64,000 nucleotides of DNA from Streptococcus devriesei DSM 19639 (GCF_000423725.1 NZ_AUIN01000020.1:32660-96659), one strand, 5' to 3'; positions 9,053 through 19,275 are shown, numbered from the stretch's first letter. The notes: generated from the sequence alone by a model not told the origin. Translations and numbers: made by a program.

Positions 9053-10876
9053 TTAACTTTGCAGCAGGTGCTGCGCTGCTTTTCGGCCTTGATGCACAAT
9101 GCCGGAAATCGCAGTGCCTGAGCCTGGATAGTAGCCTGCAATCCAGCCGCCGGCATTCAAACCAGCTGCATACAGATGCGGGATAGCTTTATCAAACAGG
9201 TCTAAAACCTGACAGTCAACATTAATTTTGAGACCGCCGATAGAGCCAAGATTGCTGGCAGAATTCTTATAGGCATAAAATGGAGCCTGCAGGGATTTCA
9301 GACCCGTACGACGTCCAAATGCCTGATCGACACCTGTTTTCATTGCTTTATTCCATTCTTCGATCGTTTCAGCAAGACTGTCCTTAGGAACGTGAATCAG
9401 GTCTGCCAATTCTTCTGCTGAATCAGCCTTGATCACATGTCCGGCAGCAATGTCCTCTGCCAAACTTTCTGCTGTCCAGGCGCTGCCTGCTTCCTTGATT
9501 GAATTGCCATCAAAAATCATATAAGTAGGAGCCATAAACTGCTTTTCCTGCTGGAAAATAGCCCGGTATTGATAGGCATAAGTCGCATCCTCACAGACAA
9601 AACGTCTGCCCGCTCCATTGACAAAAATCAAAGGAATTGTTGGAATTTGGTTGTTGGTAGCATTGCCTGTCTTACCGCAAAAATCAATGCAGCCGCCCAT
9701 ACCAGTTACTGCTGCACCGGCAGAAAGTCCCATTAAAATACCATCGCCGGTATTCGTTTTCGCTGTTAAAACCGTATTAAAAGCCAAATCGTTGAACTGC
9801 TGAGGATTGTAAGCCTTAGCCAAAGCAGGGTTATGATCAACACTGGCTGTTGCCAAAAGAACTCCCTTCTTTGCAGCGATCAGCTTTTTCTTTCCGTCAA
9901 CAAGAGCAACAACACCATGGATTGTCTTGGTCTTTTGATCCTGAATCAAAGAGACTACTGTCGTATTATATTCTATCTCGGCACCGGCTTTGAGAGCTTC
10001 TTTAAAGAGTGCCTGAGTTAAAACGACACCGTCTCCGCCCTGACCACCATTTTCATAGACATGGATACGGTCCGCAAAAATGTCATCCTTGACATAAGGA
10101 ATGTGGCTGTGTCCGTAGACAGAAGTCCACTTAATTCCCATTTGACTGAGCCATTCGATATTTTTGGGTGCACCTTGAGCCAAATCCCTTACCAAATCAG
10201 CATCTATGACATTTTCACCCGCTTTAATCCACAATTCTGCATGCTTTTCCGGAGTGTCTTCTTGATAAGATGTGAGAGCCTTTTGATAAGGCGTCCCTGC
10301 TGCCTGAACGACACCGCCGGAATAATTCGTTGTGCCGCCGGCAATACCGGCCTTCTCACAAATCAAGACAGATAAACCGCCTCGCGCTGCTTCAACCGCT
10401 CCCGACAGACCAGCACCGCCTGAACCGACAATCACCAAATCATAGCTGGCATCGTATTCTGAAACCTGATCCAAAGGAGTGACAGGCTGAGCCGATGAGG
10501 TGTTTTTCACTTCCTGAATAACGGCCAGAGACGGACTGGTCACAGCATCAACGTCCGGCTGAACGGCATAAGGATTGTCTGATTCGGGTGTTAGAGCTTC
10601 TTCCTGACTGATTTTTCCGGCATCAGCAGCCAAGGCTTTTTGGACAGCATTTTTAAAAGCAAGGCTTGAAAAAGTTGCACCGGATACAGCATCAACATCG
10701 GCGCTTCCTTGTGCAAGCATGGCCTTCTTCATTTGAGCAATTCCCAGATCTCCAACCAAAGCCTTGCTGCTGTGTTCACTGTCTAAAGACTTAATTTTGC
10801 CATCTTCCAGACCAACAGTTACCTTTAATGGCCCATGAAATCCCAGAGCTGCGCCCTTAACTGTTTTTTCTACCAT
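9053..10876 (-). CDS. FMN-binding/FAD-dependent fumarate reductase-like flavoprotein
   Basis: A 607-aa cytoplasmic flavoprotein of the flavocytochrome c/urocanate reductase family. Residues about 1-85 form an FMN-binding domain with the flavinylation motif DAVSGAT (62-68), where FMN would be attached to Thr by an ApbE-type transferase. After a linker, the FAD domain begins with VIVGSGGAG (about 148-156). The C-terminal half has the fumarate-reductase-type segments GGLKINVDCQVL and AAGLNAGGWIAGYYPGSGTA. There is no haem motif or signal peptide, so it should reduce fumarate or a related enoate in the cytosol. It is monocistronic with a cre-like site at its promoter. Confidence 0.88.
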   Translation of the reverse strand: MVEKTVKGAALGFHGPLKVTVGLEDGKIKSLDSEHSSKALVGDLGIAQMKKAMLAQGSADVDAVSGATFSSLAFKNAVQKALAADAGKISQEEALTPESDNPYAVQPDVDAVTSPSLAVIQEVKNTSSAQPVTPLDQVSEYDASYDLVIVGSGGAGLSGAVEAARGGLSVLICEKAGIAGGTTNYSGGVVQAAGTPYQKALTSYQEDTPEKHAELWIKAGENVIDADLVRDLAQGAPKNIEWLSQMGIKWTSVYGHSHIPYVKDDIFADRIHVYENGGQGGDGVVLTQALFKEALKAGAEIEYNTTVVSLIQDQKTKTIHGVVALVDGKKKLIAAKKGVLLATASVDHNPALAKAYNPQQFNDLAFNTVLTAKTNTGDGILMGLSAGAAVTGMGGCIDFCGKTGNATNNQIPTIPLIFVNGAGRRFVCEDATYAYQYRAIFQQEKQFMAPTYMIFDGNSIKEAGSAWTAESLAEDIAAGHVIKADSAEELADLIHVPKDSLAETIEEWNKAMKTGVDQAFGRRTGLKSLQAPFYAYKNSASNLGSIGGLKINVDCQVLDLFDKAIPHLYAAGLNAGGWIAGYYPGSGTAISGIVHQGRKAAQHLLQS

Positions 10877-10903
10877 GTTTTTGACTTCCTTTCTAAATAA
10901 AGA

Positions 10904-10927
10904 TTAAACGCTTTCATCTTTATTATA
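10904..10927 (-). promoter_or_regulatory. -10 box and cre-like site upstream of the 607-aa flavoprotein gene
   Basis: On the minus strand a -10 TATAAT (10922-10927) is followed at once by ATGAAAGCGTTTAA (10904-10917). This matches the CcpA operator core except at one 3' position. Overlap with the start site suggests catabolite repression. No good -35 is visible. Confidence 0.55.
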
Positions 10928-10996
10928 CGCCTTCTAACCTTTTTTAGCTGAGAAAAAGATGACAAATTTCTTATTTTATTAAAAATCAAAGGACAC

Positions 10997-11054
10997 AAAA
11001 AAGCGGAAATGAAGCATCATTTTGACCGCATCAATAATACTCTTTCCGCTTTTT
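10997..11054 (-). terminator. trp operon terminator
   Basis: Stem AAGCGGAAA/TTTCCGCTT with a long loop and flanking A/T runs, directly after the trpA stop. It can act on both strands. Confidence 0.7.
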
Positions 11055-11058
11055 ATTC

Positions 11059-11841
11059 TTATTTTTGATAATGACTGCCGAAACTGATAAAATCTGCTAT
11101 TTCCTGCTTTTGCCCGTCATGAAGAGCCTTAACAATTTTGGAACCTACGATAACGCCGTCTGAAACCTTGTTAAAACGCTCAATATCAGCAAAACTGGAG
11201 ACACCAAAACCTGTTAAGACAGGGATAGGAGAAAGACTGCTCAGCCGTTTTAAATGCTGATCCAAATCATCACGGTAGCTGCCTGTTTTACCAGTCACAC
11301 CGTTGATGGCTACAGCATAGATAAAGCCTTGAGCATCTTCAATCAACTCTTTTTGACGATCCAAACCTGTTGTCAGGCTAACGAGGGGTACTAAAGCAAT
11401 GTCTGTGTTTTTAAGATAAGGTTTGATAACATCTTCCTGTTCATGCGGTAAATCAGGGACAATCAAGCCTTTAACCGAGGTCTTTTTTAGATCTTCCACA
11501 AAGCGTTCAACACCGTATTGAAAAACAGGGTTGAAGTAAGTCATAACGACAAGCGGAACCTCAGTCTTCTTTTCTTGAAGCTGGCTGATAATGGCCGATA
11601 GTGACACTCCCTTGGTTAAGCTGCGCTGACCGGCCAGCTCAATGACAGGTCCGTCAGCTACAGGGTCGGACCAAGGGATACCGATTTCAATAGCTGATAC
11701 TCCTTGCTCTTCCAGAAAAGCAATTGTCTCAAAAAGGCCGCCAAGACCTTTGGGGTGGTCGCCCGCCATGATATAAGGGATAAAAAGTCCCCTGCCTTTT
11801 TCTTTGATTGCTTGTAAATGTGCTGTTAATGTCTTTGTCAT
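11059..11841 (-). CDS. trpA: Tryptophan synthase alpha chain
   Basis: Cleaves indole-3-glycerol phosphate to indole and G3P, passing indole to TrpB. The reading frame is open far upstream into trpB, but the real start is ATG 11841 (260 aa), 4 bases after the trpB stop. The TIM barrel has the catalytic Glu in [17 protein letters not shown] and the Asp of the same loop, plus the C-terminal phosphate loop TGFGVSS and GVIVGSKIV. It is the last gene of trpEGDCFBA. Confidence 0.97.
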   Translation of the reverse strand: MTKTLTAHLQAIKEKGRGLFIPYIMAGDHPKGLGGLFETIAFLEEQGVSAIEIGIPWSDPVADGPVIELAGQRSLTKGVSLSAIISQLQEKKTEVPLVVMTYFNPVFQYGVERFVEDLKKTSVKGLIVPDLPHEQEDVIKPYLKNTDIALVPLVSLTTGLDRQKELIEDAQGFIYAVAINGVTGKTGSYRDDLDQHLKRLSSLSPIPVLTGFGVSSFADIERFNKVSDGVIVGSKIVKALHDGQKQEIADFISFGSHYQK

Positions 11842-11845
11842 GAGT

Positions 11846-13048
11846 TCACTTTCCTTCCTGCTCAAAACGTTCTTTGACCTGCATAACATCTTTATCTCCG
11901 CGTCCGGAAAGACAGATAATGATGGATTTATCCGGACCCAGATCTTTGGCAACTTTTTGCGCCAATGCAATAGCATGGCTGGATTCAAGCGCCGGTATGA
12001 TCCCTTCCAAACGAGACAGGAGCTTAAAAGCCTCCAACGCTTCATCATCGGTAATAGAATCATAGGTTGCCCGACCAATCTCGTTGAAGTAGGAATGTTC
12101 AGGACCTACACCTGGATAGTCAAGTCCGGCTGAAATGGAGAAAGCTTCCATAATCTGACCGTGTTCGTCCTGCAGAACATTCATAAGAGCACCGTGAAGA
12201 ACTCCGGGACGCCCCTTGGCAAAGGTGGCTGCATGCTTGTCTGTATCAAGTCCAAGTCCGGAGGCTTCCGCTCCATACATAGCTACAGTTTCATCATTGA
12301 CAAAAGGATAAAAGAGCCCGATCGCATTAGAGCCTCCGCCGATACAGGCCAAAACAGCATCCGGCAGCTGCCCGCCAGAAATATCAGCATACTGACGTTT
12401 AGCCTCCTTGCCAATAACCGACTGGAAATCGCGAACGATTTCCGGGAAAGGAGCCGGTCCGAGAGCTGAACCCATGACATAATGAGTATCATCAATGTTT
12501 GCCACCCAAGAACGAAGCGCAGCATTGACCGCATCTTTAAGGACGCGTGAGCCGTCCGTCACGGAATGAACCTTGGCTCCAAGTAATTCCATTCGAAAAA
12601 CATTGAGTGCCTGACGTTTGACATCTTCTTCTCCCATGTAGATAGTGCATTCCATATCAAAGAGCGCAGCTGCCGTTGCAGTGGCAACACCGTGCTGACC
12701 TGCACCTGTTTCGGCAATAATTTTCTTCTTGCCCATGCGTTTAGCCAGCAGCACCTGACCGAGAGCATTGTTAATTTTATGGGCGCCGGTATGATTGAGA
12801 TCTTCTCGTTTCAGATAAATTTTGGCGCCTCCGATATGGTCTGTTAAACGTTGGGCAAGATACAAGGGAGTTTCCCGGCCCACGTAATCTTTAAGAAGGG
12901 CCGATAGTTCTTTTTGAAAATCAGGATCAGCTTTGGCTTCACGGTAGGCTTCGTCCAATTCAATAACCGCTGTCATCAGGGTTTCAGGAATGAACTGGCC
13001 TCCAAAATTTCCATAAAATCCTTTTTCATTTGGCTGATTATAAGTCAT
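11846..13048 (-). CDS. trpB: Tryptophan synthase beta chain
   Basis: PLP enzyme that joins indole and serine to make tryptophan. It is 400 aa. The PLP lysine is in [15 protein letters not shown], the phosphate-binding glycine loop is [10 protein letters not shown], and AETGAGQHG is the catalytic Glu region. The 5' end overlaps the trpF stop by 4 bases (13045-13048), so translation is coupled. Confidence 0.98.
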   Translation of the reverse strand: MTYNQPNEKGFYGNFGGQFIPETLMTAVIELDEAYREAKADPDFQKELSALLKDYVGRETPLYLAQRLTDHIGGAKIYLKREDLNHTGAHKINNALGQVLLAKRMGKKKIIAETGAGQHGVATATAAALFDMECTIYMGEEDVKRQALNVFRMELLGAKVHSVTDGSRVLKDAVNAALRSWVANIDDTHYVMGSALGPAPFPEIVRDFQSVIGKEAKRQYADISGGQLPDAVLACIGGGSNAIGLFYPFVNDETVAMYGAEASGLGLDTDKHAATFAKGRPGVLHGALMNVLQDEHGQIMEAFSISAGLDYPGVGPEHSYFNEIGRATYDSITDDEALEAFKLLSRLEGIIPALESSHAIALAQKVAKDLGPDKSIIICLSGRGDKDVMQVKERFEQEGK

Positions 13049-13626
13049 TTTTTCACACTTTCTATAAATTTTATAATCTTTCGGCTGTCTTTTTGACCAG
13101 CTGTTTCAACGCCGGACGATACATCAACAGCATAGGGAGAAAAACGATGGATGCACTCCTTGACATTGCCGGCATTTAAACCGCCTGCAATAAAGAAGGG
13201 CTGTTTAATGTGCTTATCCCTGAGCAGCTGCCAATCAAAAGTCTCACCGCTCCCTGCCACGGGAGCATCAAAGAGCAGATACTTGGCCTTGCTTGATAAA
13301 ACAGAGCCCTCTTTGGTTACTTGAACCGCTCGAATCATAGGCACTGAAACACTGCTTATCAATTCCTCGTCAAAGTCGCCATGCACCTGTACTAAGTCCA
13401 GCGGAACTGTTTTGATGGCTTCTTCCAGCTCCTTTAAACTCGGACTGACAAAAACACCGACTTTTTTGACTGTCTCCGGAATATCTCCCGCTAATTTGTT
13501 AGCTGTCTCAAAGCTGATCTGACGCTTGCTGGGAGCAAAGACAAAGCCGATGTAATCCGCACCGCTGCTGACTGCTGCAAGCACAGCGTCCCGACTGGAT
13601 AAGCCGCAAATTTTAACTTTTGTCAC
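13045..13626 (-). CDS. trpF: Phosphoribosylanthranilate isomerase
   Basis: Amadori rearrangement of N-(5-phosphoribosyl)anthranilate to CdRP. I chose a GTG start at 13626 (193 aa): it gives the family N-terminus VKICGLSS and has a strong GGAGG site 7-8 bases upstream, while the longer frame starts inside trpC without one. Catalytic Cys is in KICGL and Asp in [12 protein letters not shown]. It overlaps the end of trpC by 14 bases. Confidence 0.95.
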   Translation of the reverse strand: MTKVKICGLSSRDAVLAAVSSGADYIGFVFAPSKRQISFETANKLAGDIPETVKKVGVFVSPSLKELEEAIKTVPLDLVQVHGDFDEELISSVSVPMIRAVQVTKEGSVLSSKAKYLLFDAPVAGSGETFDWQLLRDKHIKQPFFIAGGLNAGNVKECIHRFSPYAVDVSSGVETAGQKDSRKIIKFIESVKK

Positions 13627-14380
13627 TAGCCAGCTCCTCCATCTTATCCGCAATACTGTCTGTCTGCATCAAGGCCGTCCCGACAAGAATGGCATTGAAA
13701 TAGGGCGCAAGCAGCTCACTGTCTTGCCGGCTGAAGATACCAGACTCTGAAACATAGACTCGGTCATCCCGAAAATGAGCTGACAATTCCAGACTTGTGT
13801 TGATATCAACCTCAAAGGTGACCAAATTACGGTTATTCACTCCGATAATCTGAGCACCGATTTTGTGGGCAATTTCTAATTCGGGCAGGTTATGCGTTTC
13901 AACCAACACTTCCAAACCTAAACCGGCCGCAAAATCATAGAGTTCCTTGAGGCGCTTCTCCGGCAAAGCCGCAACAATCAGCAAAATCACTGTCGCACCG
14001 GCATTGCGGCTGCGGACGATTTGTTTTTCATCAATGATAAAATCCTTGGCCAGCGTAGGAATAGATACCTTTTGCGAAATATCTCTTAAATAGTCAATAT
14101 TACCTTTGAAAAAGACCTGATCTGTCAGGACAGAAATCATTGCGGCCCCAGCCGCTTCATAGGCTGCTGCCTGCTTGATAATATCCACATCAAGATTGAT
14201 ATCCCCCATGCTGGGGCTGGCCTTTTTGACTTCAGCAATAATCTGCAGCTGATGAGCGTGTTCCTTTAAAAAATCAAACAGCCGAGAAGTTTTACGAAGA
14301 GGCTTTAGCTCAGGCATCGTCAGTTTTGCCACTTCCTCCTTTTTTTGTTTTAAAATGGTTGGTAGAAATTCTTTAGTCAA
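13613..14380 (-). CDS. trpC: Indole-3-glycerol phosphate synthase
   Basis: Ring closure of CdRP to indole-3-glycerol phosphate. A TTG start at 14380, 6 bases after AGGAGG, gives 255 aa beginning [17 protein letters not shown]; the longer frame lies inside trpD. The TIM-barrel motifs [11 protein letters not shown] (catalytic Lys), LAKDFIIDE and VGVNNRNL, and the C-terminal SESG and LVGTALM are present. Overlaps trpD by 8 bases. Confidence 0.96.
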   Translation of the reverse strand: MTKEFLPTILKQKKEEVAKLTMPELKPLRKTSRLFDFLKEHAHQLQIIAEVKKASPSMGDINLDVDIIKQAAAYEAAGAAMISVLTDQVFFKGNIDYLRDISQKVSIPTLAKDFIIDEKQIVRSRNAGATVILLIVAALPEKRLKELYDFAAGLGLEVLVETHNLPELEIAHKIGAQIIGVNNRNLVTFEVDINTSLELSAHFRDDRVYVSESGIFSRQDSELLAPYFNAILVGTALMQTDSIADKMEELASDKS

Positions 14381-15380
14381 CTTGCGCCTCCTGTAATGCC
14401 TGCAGCTTAGCATAGGCTCGGCCTGATGCGATCACTTCCCGCGCCAGATTTATTCCTTCTGCCAGAGAATCTGCTTTGCCATTGGCAAAGAAACCAAGAC
14501 CGGCATTAAGGATAGCTGTTTCGAGGTAGGGACTGGGTTCATTTTTTAAAACACTGATAAGGATTCGAGCATTTTCCTGAGCATTACCGCCCCTAATGTC
14601 ATTCAGACGGACCTCAGGCAAGCCCAATTCCTTAAAACTAAAGCTCCCCTGCGAAATTTCTCCCTTATCCAACAAGGTATAGTGGTTCACTCCGTACAGC
14701 GCAGCTTCATCCATATTGTCAGGCCCCGTGATAATAACAGCGCGTCTGCGGCCGAGAAGTTTTAAAACCTGTGCAAGATCCTGCTGCAAATCAGCCTGAT
14801 AGAGCCCCATGAGCTGCGTCTCCAGATTCATAGGATGGGTCAAAGGACCGATAAGATTCATAATGGTCGGAATCCCCAAGGCCTGTCTGGCAGGAGAGAT
14901 ATAGCGCATAGCCGGATGCATCTTCTGTGCGAAGAGAAAAGCGATGCCTGTCTCATCCAAAACCTGAGCCAGCTTTTCAGGCGGCAGATCAACACTGATT
15001 CCTAAGGCCTCCAGCACATCAGCAGAGCCTGATTTTGAAGAAATAGAGCGGTTGCCGTGTTTAGCAAGACGGATACCGCCCCCCGCAAGAATAAAGCTGC
15101 AGGTCGTTGAAATATTAAAACTAAAAGATCTGTCACCGCCCGTGCCGCAGTTATCCATGACATGCCTTGTCTGGCTGGGAATAAAAACAGCATTTTCCTT
15201 GATCGCCTTGACCAAGCCCAAAATTTCCTCGGGTGTTTCACCCTTGATTTTTAAAGCCATCAAAAATGCTGCAATCTGTGCTTCTGTCAGCTGGCCGTTT
15301 AAAATTTTTTCGGCAACGGCTGTCATCTGACTTTCTGATAAGTCAGTCTGAACAGCCAGTTTTTCAAAGATTTCTTTCAT
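14373..15380 (-). CDS. trpD: Anthranilate phosphoribosyltransferase
   Basis: Transfers phosphoribosyl from PRPP to anthranilate. It is 335 aa. The PRPP loop [17 protein letters not shown] and [21 protein letters not shown] are intact, as is the catalytic-site segment GPLTHPMN. The 3' end overlaps trpC and the 5' end lies 12 bp from trpG. Confidence 0.98.
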   Translation of the reverse strand: MKEIFEKLAVQTDLSESQMTAVAEKILNGQLTEAQIAAFLMALKIKGETPEEILGLVKAIKENAVFIPSQTRHVMDNCGTGGDRSFSFNISTTCSFILAGGGIRLAKHGNRSISSKSGSADVLEALGISVDLPPEKLAQVLDETGIAFLFAQKMHPAMRYISPARQALGIPTIMNLIGPLTHPMNLETQLMGLYQADLQQDLAQVLKLLGRRRAVIITGPDNMDEAALYGVNHYTLLDKGEISQGSFSFKELGLPEVRLNDIRGGNAQENARILISVLKNEPSPYLETAILNAGLGFFANGKADSLAEGINLAREVIASGRAYAKLQALQEAQVD

Positions 15381-15392
15381 TGTATATCCCTT

Positions 15393-15962
15393 CTAAATGG
15401 TTTCTGCTATCTTGACAAAATTCTCAATCATCTTCAGACCTTGGGGTGTTCCGATAGATTCCGGATGATACTGCAAACCGTAGATGGGCAGTGTTTTGTG
15501 CTGAATAGCCATAATTTCAGCATCGTCAGCAGTTCTGGCAACAATCTCAAAATCACCGGGCAGCTCTTCTACCACGATCGAATGGTAGCGCATAATGTCA
15601 AGCCGACTTGGCAATCCATCAAAAATCGGACAAGGAGCTGTAAGAACCATCTGACTTTGCTTGCCGTGCATAACCTGATGAGCCAAGCCCAATCGGCCGC
15701 CAAAACTTTCAGCAATAGCCTGATGCCCTAAACAAATGCCTAAAATCGGTTTCTTTCCCGCAAAATCTTTAATCACATTTTCCATTTTACCGGCAGCGGC
15801 CGGCCAGCCGGGGCCCGGAGACAGGACTAGGGCATGCGCTTCATCAGCCATTTGATAAAGCTCTGCCGCATCATTTCTCAGGACTTTAACATAGGCAAAC
15901 TGTCCTAAGTACTGGGCTAAGTTATAGGTGAAAGAGTCGTAATTATCAACCAGTAAAATCAT
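15393..15962 (-). CDS. trpG: Anthranilate synthase glutamine amidotransferase subunit
   Basis: Class I glutamine amidotransferase supplying ammonia to TrpE. It is 189 aa, stand-alone (not fused to trpD). The catalytic triad is visible: Cys in PILGICLGHQA, and His/Glu in GLQYHPESIGTPQG. The start ATG overlaps the trpE stop (ATGA), which suits equal production of the two subunits. Confidence 0.97.
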   Translation of the reverse strand: MILLVDNYDSFTYNLAQYLGQFAYVKVLRNDAAELYQMADEAHALVLSPGPGWPAAAGKMENVIKDFAGKKPILGICLGHQAIAESFGGRLGLAHQVMHGKQSQMVLTAPCPIFDGLPSRLDIMRYHSIVVEELPGDFEIVARTADDAEIMAIQHKTLPIYGLQYHPESIGTPQGLKMIENFVKIAETI

Positions 15963-17317
15963 AGAACTTCTCCTATTCTAGTCATGGCTTTAGCTTTGTT
16001 AATGGTCTCGTAGTATTCATTTTCAGGAATGCTGTCATATACAATTCCGGCACCGGCCTGAACATAGGCCTTATGATTTTTAACAATCATTGTCCGAATG
16101 GCAATGGCAAAATCCATATCGCCGGTTGCTGACAGATAGCCGATCGCACCGGCGTAAATACCGCGTTTTTCCTTTTCCAGCTCATAAATACGGTTCATAG
16201 CACGGATTTTTGGAGCGCCGGAAACGGTCCCTGCCGGAAGTGTTGATTTGAGAGCGTCCATGGCGCTTAATTCCGGCAGCAGCCGACCCTTAACCACACT
16301 GGTTAAATGCATGACATAGCGGAACAATTCAACATCCATATACTTGGTAACTGCAACCGTTCCAATTTCAGCGATTTTTCCAATATCATTGCGGCCAAGA
16401 TCCACCAGCATCCGGTGTTCGGCAGTCTCTTTGACATCTGACTGCAAATCCTCTGCCAGCTCTTTGTCTTCCTCTTCATCTGCTCCCCGAGGACGTGTGC
16501 CTGCGATAGGATTGGTCGTGACCACCTTGTTTTTGACAGACACTAAACTCTCAGGGCTGGCACCGATAATCTGATAATCACCAAAATCATAGAAATAGAG
16601 GTAGTTGGAAGGGTTGGTCACGCGCAGATTGCGATAAAAATCAAAGGGCTTGCCCTTAAGATCGGCTGAAAAACGCTGGCTGAGCACACACTGGAACATA
16701 TCCCCCTGGCGGATAAGCTGCTTGGCCTTAATCACCATATCCTTAAATGCACTTTCTTCCAAATGATTTTTAAAGGTCAGCGGGTGCAAATCACGTTCTG
16801 AAAACTCATTGTCAGACTGTGTTTGTAAATCAGCTAAAACCTTCTCAAGTGCTGACTGCTGAGCTTCCTCGCTTCTGCTGCTGTAAATATTATCTTCAAC
16901 AATAACAACTTTTTCTTTTTTATGATCGAAAATCAAATAAGATTCATAAACAAAAAAGTGCATATCCGGCGTGCCTATACTGTCCTTGGGAATCTGACCG
17001 ATATTCTCATAAAGACTGATCATATCATAGCCGACAAAGCCAATAGCTCCGCCATTAAAAGGCAAATCCTGAGATTCCTGTGACTTGACTGTCAGCCGGC
17101 TAAGGTAATCTAAAGGATCACCTTCAACAGCTCGGCCGTTTTCTGTCAGGCTGCCATTTTCAAACTTAACTTCAAACACAGGATTGTAAGCTACGATTGA
17201 AAAACGGGCATTCTCTTTTTCTCTGGGTATGGACTCAAGAATCGTCTTATGTTCTCCCCTAACCCTCATATAAGCCAAAATAGGGGTCAGAATATCCGCA
17301 GGAATAACTTTTTGCAT
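15959..17317 (-). CDS. trpE: Anthranilate synthase component I
   Basis: Chorismate to anthranilate, the first committed step. It is 452 aa. The N-terminal tryptophan-binding segment LESIPREKENARFSIVAY is present, so feedback inhibition is expected. The C-terminal chorismate-binding domain has IAGTRPRGADEEED, DLGRNDIGKI and PAGTVSGAPKIRAM. A GAGG site precedes ATG 17317. It is the first gene of the operon, about 145 bases after the second T-box terminator. Confidence 0.97.
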   Translation of the reverse strand: MQKVIPADILTPILAYMRVRGEHKTILESIPREKENARFSIVAYNPVFEVKFENGSLTENGRAVEGDPLDYLSRLTVKSQESQDLPFNGGAIGFVGYDMISLYENIGQIPKDSIGTPDMHFFVYESYLIFDHKKEKVVIVEDNIYSSRSEEAQQSALEKVLADLQTQSDNEFSERDLHPLTFKNHLEESAFKDMVIKAKQLIRQGDMFQCVLSQRFSADLKGKPFDFYRNLRVTNPSNYLYFYDFGDYQIIGASPESLVSVKNKVVTTNPIAGTRPRGADEEEDKELAEDLQSDVKETAEHRMLVDLGRNDIGKIAEIGTVAVTKYMDVELFRYVMHLTSVVKGRLLPELSAMDALKSTLPAGTVSGAPKIRAMNRIYELEKEKRGIYAGAIGYLSATGDMDFAIAIRTMIVKNHKAYVQAGAGIVYDSIPENEYYETINKAKAMTRIGEVL

Positions 17318-17458
17318 AAAGAACCTCTTTCTAATCCTCTTTAAAAATCAAAACGATGGACTGCTGCTTCAACTTGCCGTGCTGAAGTGCTGTCTGATGC
17401 TGAACTGCCTGATTAATCGTATTGCCGTATGGCTGTGCTTGCAGCAATTATTTTCAGA

Positions 17459-17640
17459 ACATCAAAAAACCTCACACAGAAAAATCTGTGCGAGGGCGTT
17501 AAATCTAGCTAACACGGTGCCACCTCAATTAACGGGACAGATAGTCTTTCCCCGTCATCTCAACCTCCTCCAACAAGGAGCTGCACGATAAGGAGTGCCA
17601 ACCTGAAGACTATGTTTTATCTCCACCCATTAGAATTGTA
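17459..17640 (-). promoter_or_regulatory. Second (promoter-distal) T-box element of the trp operon, apparently without Stem I
   Basis: Minus-strand RNA. It has the T-box sequence GAGGTGGCACCGTG (complement of 17514-17527) and an intrinsic terminator (17464-17495: CCTCGCACAGA/TCTGTGTGAGG then U-run). It also has a middle part very similar to the first T-box (GGCACTCCTTATCGTGCAGC, then CTCCTTGTTGGAGGAGG). From the preceding terminator to this shared part there are only about 40 bases, too few for a normal specifier-bearing Stem I. It may be a partial duplication acting as a second antitermination checkpoint. Confidence 0.8.
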
Positions 17641-17641
17641 A

Positions 17642-17903
17642 TAAAAAAACCTCACACAGAAAAAACATCTGTGTGAGGGCATTATACCAATAACGCGGTG
17701 CCACCTCAGTTGACAGAAAATCTACAACCTTTCTGCCATCTCTGTCTCCTCTAACAAGGAGTTGCACGATAAGGAGTGCTCACCTGAAAACTATTGCTTA
17801 TTTCCAATTCTAAACAATCAGCCCACTTCCCAAAACTCTGCTGCTTGTTCACAACCGCCACAAGCTCCCTGAAAACATAAAATTCTGGTACTTTTCTGAT
17901 TTG
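17642..17903 (-). promoter_or_regulatory. First T-box riboswitch of the trp operon
   Basis: Minus-strand leader of about 260 nt with a Stem I region (hairpin GCTTGT/ACAAGC near 17845-17866), the middle Stem II/IIA-B-type region (GCACTCCTTATCGTGC, CTCCTTGTTAGAGGAG), the T-box GAGGTGGCACCGCGTTA (complement of 17692-17708) and a strong terminator (17644-17679). UGG triplets occur at the end of Stem I (GGGAAGTGGGCTG), consistent with a tryptophan specifier, but I could not fold it and so do not name the exact codon. Uncharged tRNA-Trp would favour antitermination and trpE transcription. Confidence 0.88.
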
Positions 17904-17909
17904 TTTACG

Positions 17910-17938
17910 ATTATACACTTTCTAAAAAGCAAATGCAA
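17910..17938 (-). promoter_or_regulatory. trp operon promoter
   Basis: Minus strand -35 TTGCAT (17933-17938), exactly 17 bp spacer, -10 TATAAT (17910-17915). Predicted transcript start is near 17903, just ahead of the first T-box. Confidence 0.8.
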
Positions 17939-18030
17939 GCCCTATTATAAGCTTTTTTGCCAAATTTCCAAAAAAATCAGAATTTTTATATTTAAGCTTT
18001 TTTAAAATCCTAATGCTTTGATAGATGAAA

Positions 18031-18059
18031 TTGTATTTCCCTTCAAAATATGCTATAGT
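18031..18059 (+). promoter_or_regulatory. Promoter of DUF975 gene
   Basis: -35 TTGTAT (18031-18036), 17 bp, -10 TATAGT (18054-18059), 41 bases before the start codon. Confidence 0.65.
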
Positions 18060-18099
18060 AAAGCTACTTTCATTTAAATTGTTAAGGAGATTTTCCACT

Positions 18100-18837
18100 A
18101 TGTCTAAAACCAGAGCTGAATTAAAAACGGAGGCTAAACAGCGCCTCCAAGGTAATTGGGCCTATGCTATCGGCCTGTACGCCCTGCCAAGTCTCACTGT
18201 CTCAGCCATTGTCTGGGTTTGTGCACTGATAGTTGTCGTGCTTGCTGGGTCACTAGCGGTAGCTATCAGTGAAGAAGCTGCCATCTTAACAGCAACCCCC
18301 TTGTTGATACTTATCGGCCTTGCCCTCTTTGTTTGTACACTGATCGTTACGGTTGGCATTACTTTGGGATTTTTAGACTTTTTCAGAGGAAAAAAACCAA
18401 CCTATACCCAAGCCAGTACTTATCTTTTAAGAGAAGGACGCTTTGGAAAATTTTTCTGGACCGATCTGGTCATGGTGGCTTTTATCTATTTATGGTCATT
18501 TCTCTTTATCATTCCGGGAATCATTAAAAGCTTAAGCTATGTGATGACCAATTACATTATTAAAGATAAACTGGAAAAAGGCGAATCATTGACTCTCACT
18601 CAGGCTATCACTGAAAGTCGGCAGTTGATGAACGGTCATAAATGGGAATACTTTGTCCTTCAGTTAAGTTTTCTTGGCTGGGCCATCTTGGCCAATTTAA
18701 CACTTGGTATTGGTTATCTGTGGTTAATTCCTTATATAGAGACAACAACTGCTGCTTATTACCAAAATTTAAAAGAAAATTCCGCTTCAGCACCGCTCGC
18801 CAATAATACAAGTCAAACTGCTGCTGTATCGGCTTAG
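18100..18837 (+). CDS. DUF975 family membrane protein
   Basis: A 245-aa polytopic membrane protein; the start is ATG 18100, nine bases after AAGGAGA, and not the longer open frame beginning at 18025. The N-terminus SKTRAELKTEAKQRLQGNWAYAIGLY is the typical family entry. Four to five hydrophobic segments follow, with the family feature LSYVMTNYIIKD and a C-terminal YIETTTAAYYQNLK. Function unknown. It has its own promoter and terminator. Confidence 0.9.
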   Translation: MSKTRAELKTEAKQRLQGNWAYAIGLYALPSLTVSAIVWVCALIVVVLAGSLAVAISEEAAILTATPLLILIGLALFVCTLIVTVGITLGFLDFFRGKKPTYTQASTYLLREGRFGKFFWTDLVMVAFIYLWSFLFIIPGIIKSLSYVMTNYIIKDKLEKGESLTLTQAITESRQLMNGHKWEYFVLQLSFLGWAILANLTLGIGYLWLIPYIETTTAAYYQNLKENSASAPLANNTSQTAAVSA

Positions 18838-18863
18838 CCTTTCAAAAACAGTATATATTCACC

Positions 18864-18893
18864 ACAAGGAAGTCCGGCGGCTTCCTTGTTTTT
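18864..18893 (+). terminator. Terminator after DUF975 gene
   Basis: Stem ACAAGGAAG/CTTCCTTGT followed by TTTTTG. Confidence 0.85.
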
Positions 18894-18986
18894 GTTTGCA
18901 AAGGCAACCCTTTTAAAAAGCCTGCAGTCTTTAAAAATGGTATAATGTAAGCGACAACAATAGTCCCTTAAGAAAGGAGTTCACCA

Positions 18987-19268
18987 ATGAAAATCATCAA
19001 TGCTGTATTTTTTATCAAAGCTGACAAAAGAGAAGACTTTTTAGCAGACATCGCTCCTTTGATCGAATCGTCGCGTGCAGAAGCCGGAAACCACGGCTAC
19101 CAGCTTTATGAGGCTGTGGACCTGCCCAACCAATTTGTCATGGTTGAAGAATGGGAAGACCAAGCTGCCATTGACCAGCACAATACCAATCCGCACTTTC
19201 TTCATTTAATGGATCATTTAAAAGATTACAGTACAGCCGACCCTATTATTAAGGTGGCAGACCAGTAA
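18987..19268 (+). CDS. Putative quinol monooxygenase (ABM domain)
   Basis: A 93-aa ferredoxin-like-fold protein of the antibiotic-biosynthesis monooxygenase/YgiN type, which act as dimers on quinols or reactive carbonyl compounds. Motifs are the N-terminal AVFFIKADKREDFLADI, then GNHGYQLYEA, FVMVEEWEDQAAIDQHN and the final H-F-L-H-L-M. A good GAAAGGAG site precedes ATG. It is monocistronic between two terminators. The substrate cannot be told from sequence. Confidence 0.85.
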   Translation: MKIINAVFFIKADKREDFLADIAPLIESSRAEAGNHGYQLYEAVDLPNQFVMVEEWEDQAAIDQHNTNPHFLHLMDHLKDYSTADPIIKVADQ

Positions 19269-19275
19269 GAATATC

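Noticed and set aside
17379..17591. 70-codon plus-strand frame within the trp leader
   Set aside because: It runs antisense through the second T-box element and its terminator; it is a by-product of that structured sequence.
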